Of a stretch of DNA of 64,000 nt, positions 63,189 through 64,000 are shown in pieces (the first letter of the stretch is position 1; every line of letters starts with the position of its first letter). This stretch comes from Cherax quadricarinatus (taxonomy: Eukaryota > Arthropoda > Malacostraca > Decapoda > Parastacidae): the NCBI RefSeq assembly GCF_038502225.1, contig NC_091355.1, positions 11,042,448 through 11,106,447 of the forward strand, read 5' to 3'. Both the position numbers and the translations under genes were made by a program. The notes beneath the pieces were generated by a model. That model was not told the DNA's origin and did no database searches. It was given only the letters and a program-made list of their open reading frames with translations.

Positions 63189-64000
63189 AGATATCGTGGG
63201 TCCTAATCATATGATAAGTCGTTAAATGACTTAGGAACTGCTTAATACTTTTTGACTCAAGGTAACAGATTGTGTTTGTGGCAGAGCACTTGGCTCTTCA
63301 CCACCAGTGTACGACAATGCTTACATTCGCCAGATGATCACATTTATTTCTCATGCATTATAGGCAGAGCTTATGATCTTGGCTTAAAAGGCAACTGTAG
63401 TTTTACCAAACAAGCAAGAGTGTAAATTCACTAACAATAAATCAGTGAAAGTCAGTCTCACGAAAAATACTTCACCGATACTGACTGGCTGTTTATTAAG
63501 ATCAAAGCCTATCAGCTACACGAGGGTCCTTAAAACTGGTCAAATTAAGTCTTGGTTTAAAACTTTAAATACACACAGATATTTTAGTAACTTAAGATAG
63601 GTTGGGCAGGATTCAGGTAATTTATATTTGTATTAATTTTAGCGAGGTGAAGTGATGCTGCTAAGTTACTGTCGTTGCAAAATTAAATCGTTTACGCAAT
63701 ATAATCCGTAAAAAATTATATTTACCACAAATTTAAAGAATTTTCGAAACTATTTTTAGATTAGTTCGGCTTGTATGACCGATACTACTTACATGAACAC
63801 ACTTATTTGTACTAGTATATGCTAAATTCAAGCTCTTGAGCCCCACCTTTTCAATTTGATTAGGTGTGGATTGCTCCCTACCCTTCTAGGCTATTACATC
63901 TAGTTTAGACTACGATAGATGAACCGAATTGCCCTTGACCATATATTTTTCAAATGTGTATTTATGTGCGTATACGCCTGTTTATATGTACATAAATGTG
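63189..64000. other. Intergenic to window end, no gene seen
   Basis: AT-rich unique sequence without recognised features. Confidence 0.4.

Overview
This is a stretch of nuclear DNA from a repeat-rich animal, most probably a decapod crustacean (crayfish, shrimp or crab type). There are no bacterial-style gene rows. Instead there are several non-LTR retrotransposon families, Penelope-like elements with GIY-YIG domains, a hAT relic, several SINE families, long microsatellite and minisatellite arrays, and short TTAGG-type (arthropod telomere-like) runs. The decapod call is inferred from this mix; no species-level marker is visible.

I name the families locally. A: a CR1/jockey-type non-LTR element with ORF1 (PHD-like plus three CCCH fingers), ORF2 (endonuclease plus RT) and a short 3' tail of CTCCAGGTAA repeats. 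B: an RT family whose 3' end is GGTGAGTACA followed by CA repeats. C: an L2/CR1-like element with endonuclease, RT and an ORF1 relic. D: an RT family ending in TTCTTATG repeats. F: a relic with an RNase H domain. PLE: Penelope-like pieces with GIY-YIG and repeated hammerhead-like hairpins. SINE-1 (core AGCGCTAAACCC), SINE-2 (core GATGCGACCCAC, tRNA-like head), SINE-3 (core GCGACTAAAATGCCGG) and a tRNA-like repeat T complete the set.

Layout. 1-4 kb: an A fragment (minus), then two B copies joined by CA arrays. 4-9 kb: repeat T, a 74-bp minisatellite, SINE relics, an old A relic. 9-13.4 kb: B copies, one split by a PLE, and an old B-like relic. 14-18.9 kb: an inverted tRNA-like pair, SINEs, TTAGG-bearing repeats. 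18.9-25.9 kb: a 2.3-kb GGTA satellite, a recent A fragment, a GAGATA array, a 1.7-kb array of a 20-bp unit, and a tiny PLE with target-site duplication (TSD). 26-31.3 kb: D (minus) split by a PLE piece, then a PLE with a 13-bp TSD. 31.6-40.9 kb: C (minus) split by a nearly intact A element at 34128-38745. 41-45.4 kb: SINE-1 with TSDs, a hAT relic, the F relic. 45.4-50.2 kb: a second long A element plus A fragments. 50-58.4 kb: SINEs including a chimera, hairpins, B copies, nested insertions. 59.2-60.9 kb: a second D. 61.0-61.4 kb: the only good host-gene candidate, a terminal exon with acceptor and poly(A) signal.

Nearly all protein-coding signal belongs to mobile elements, and most of it is broken. 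The order of several insertions can be read from the nesting: A into C, SINE-1 into B, C and hAT, PLE into B and D, A into SINE-1. The observations most worth checking are the A element's CCCH ORF1 with stop/start-overlapping ORF2, the covarying hammerhead-like hairpins of the PLE repeats, the SINE-1/A chimera, and the link between B 3' ends, splice-donor-like sequence and CA microsatellites.
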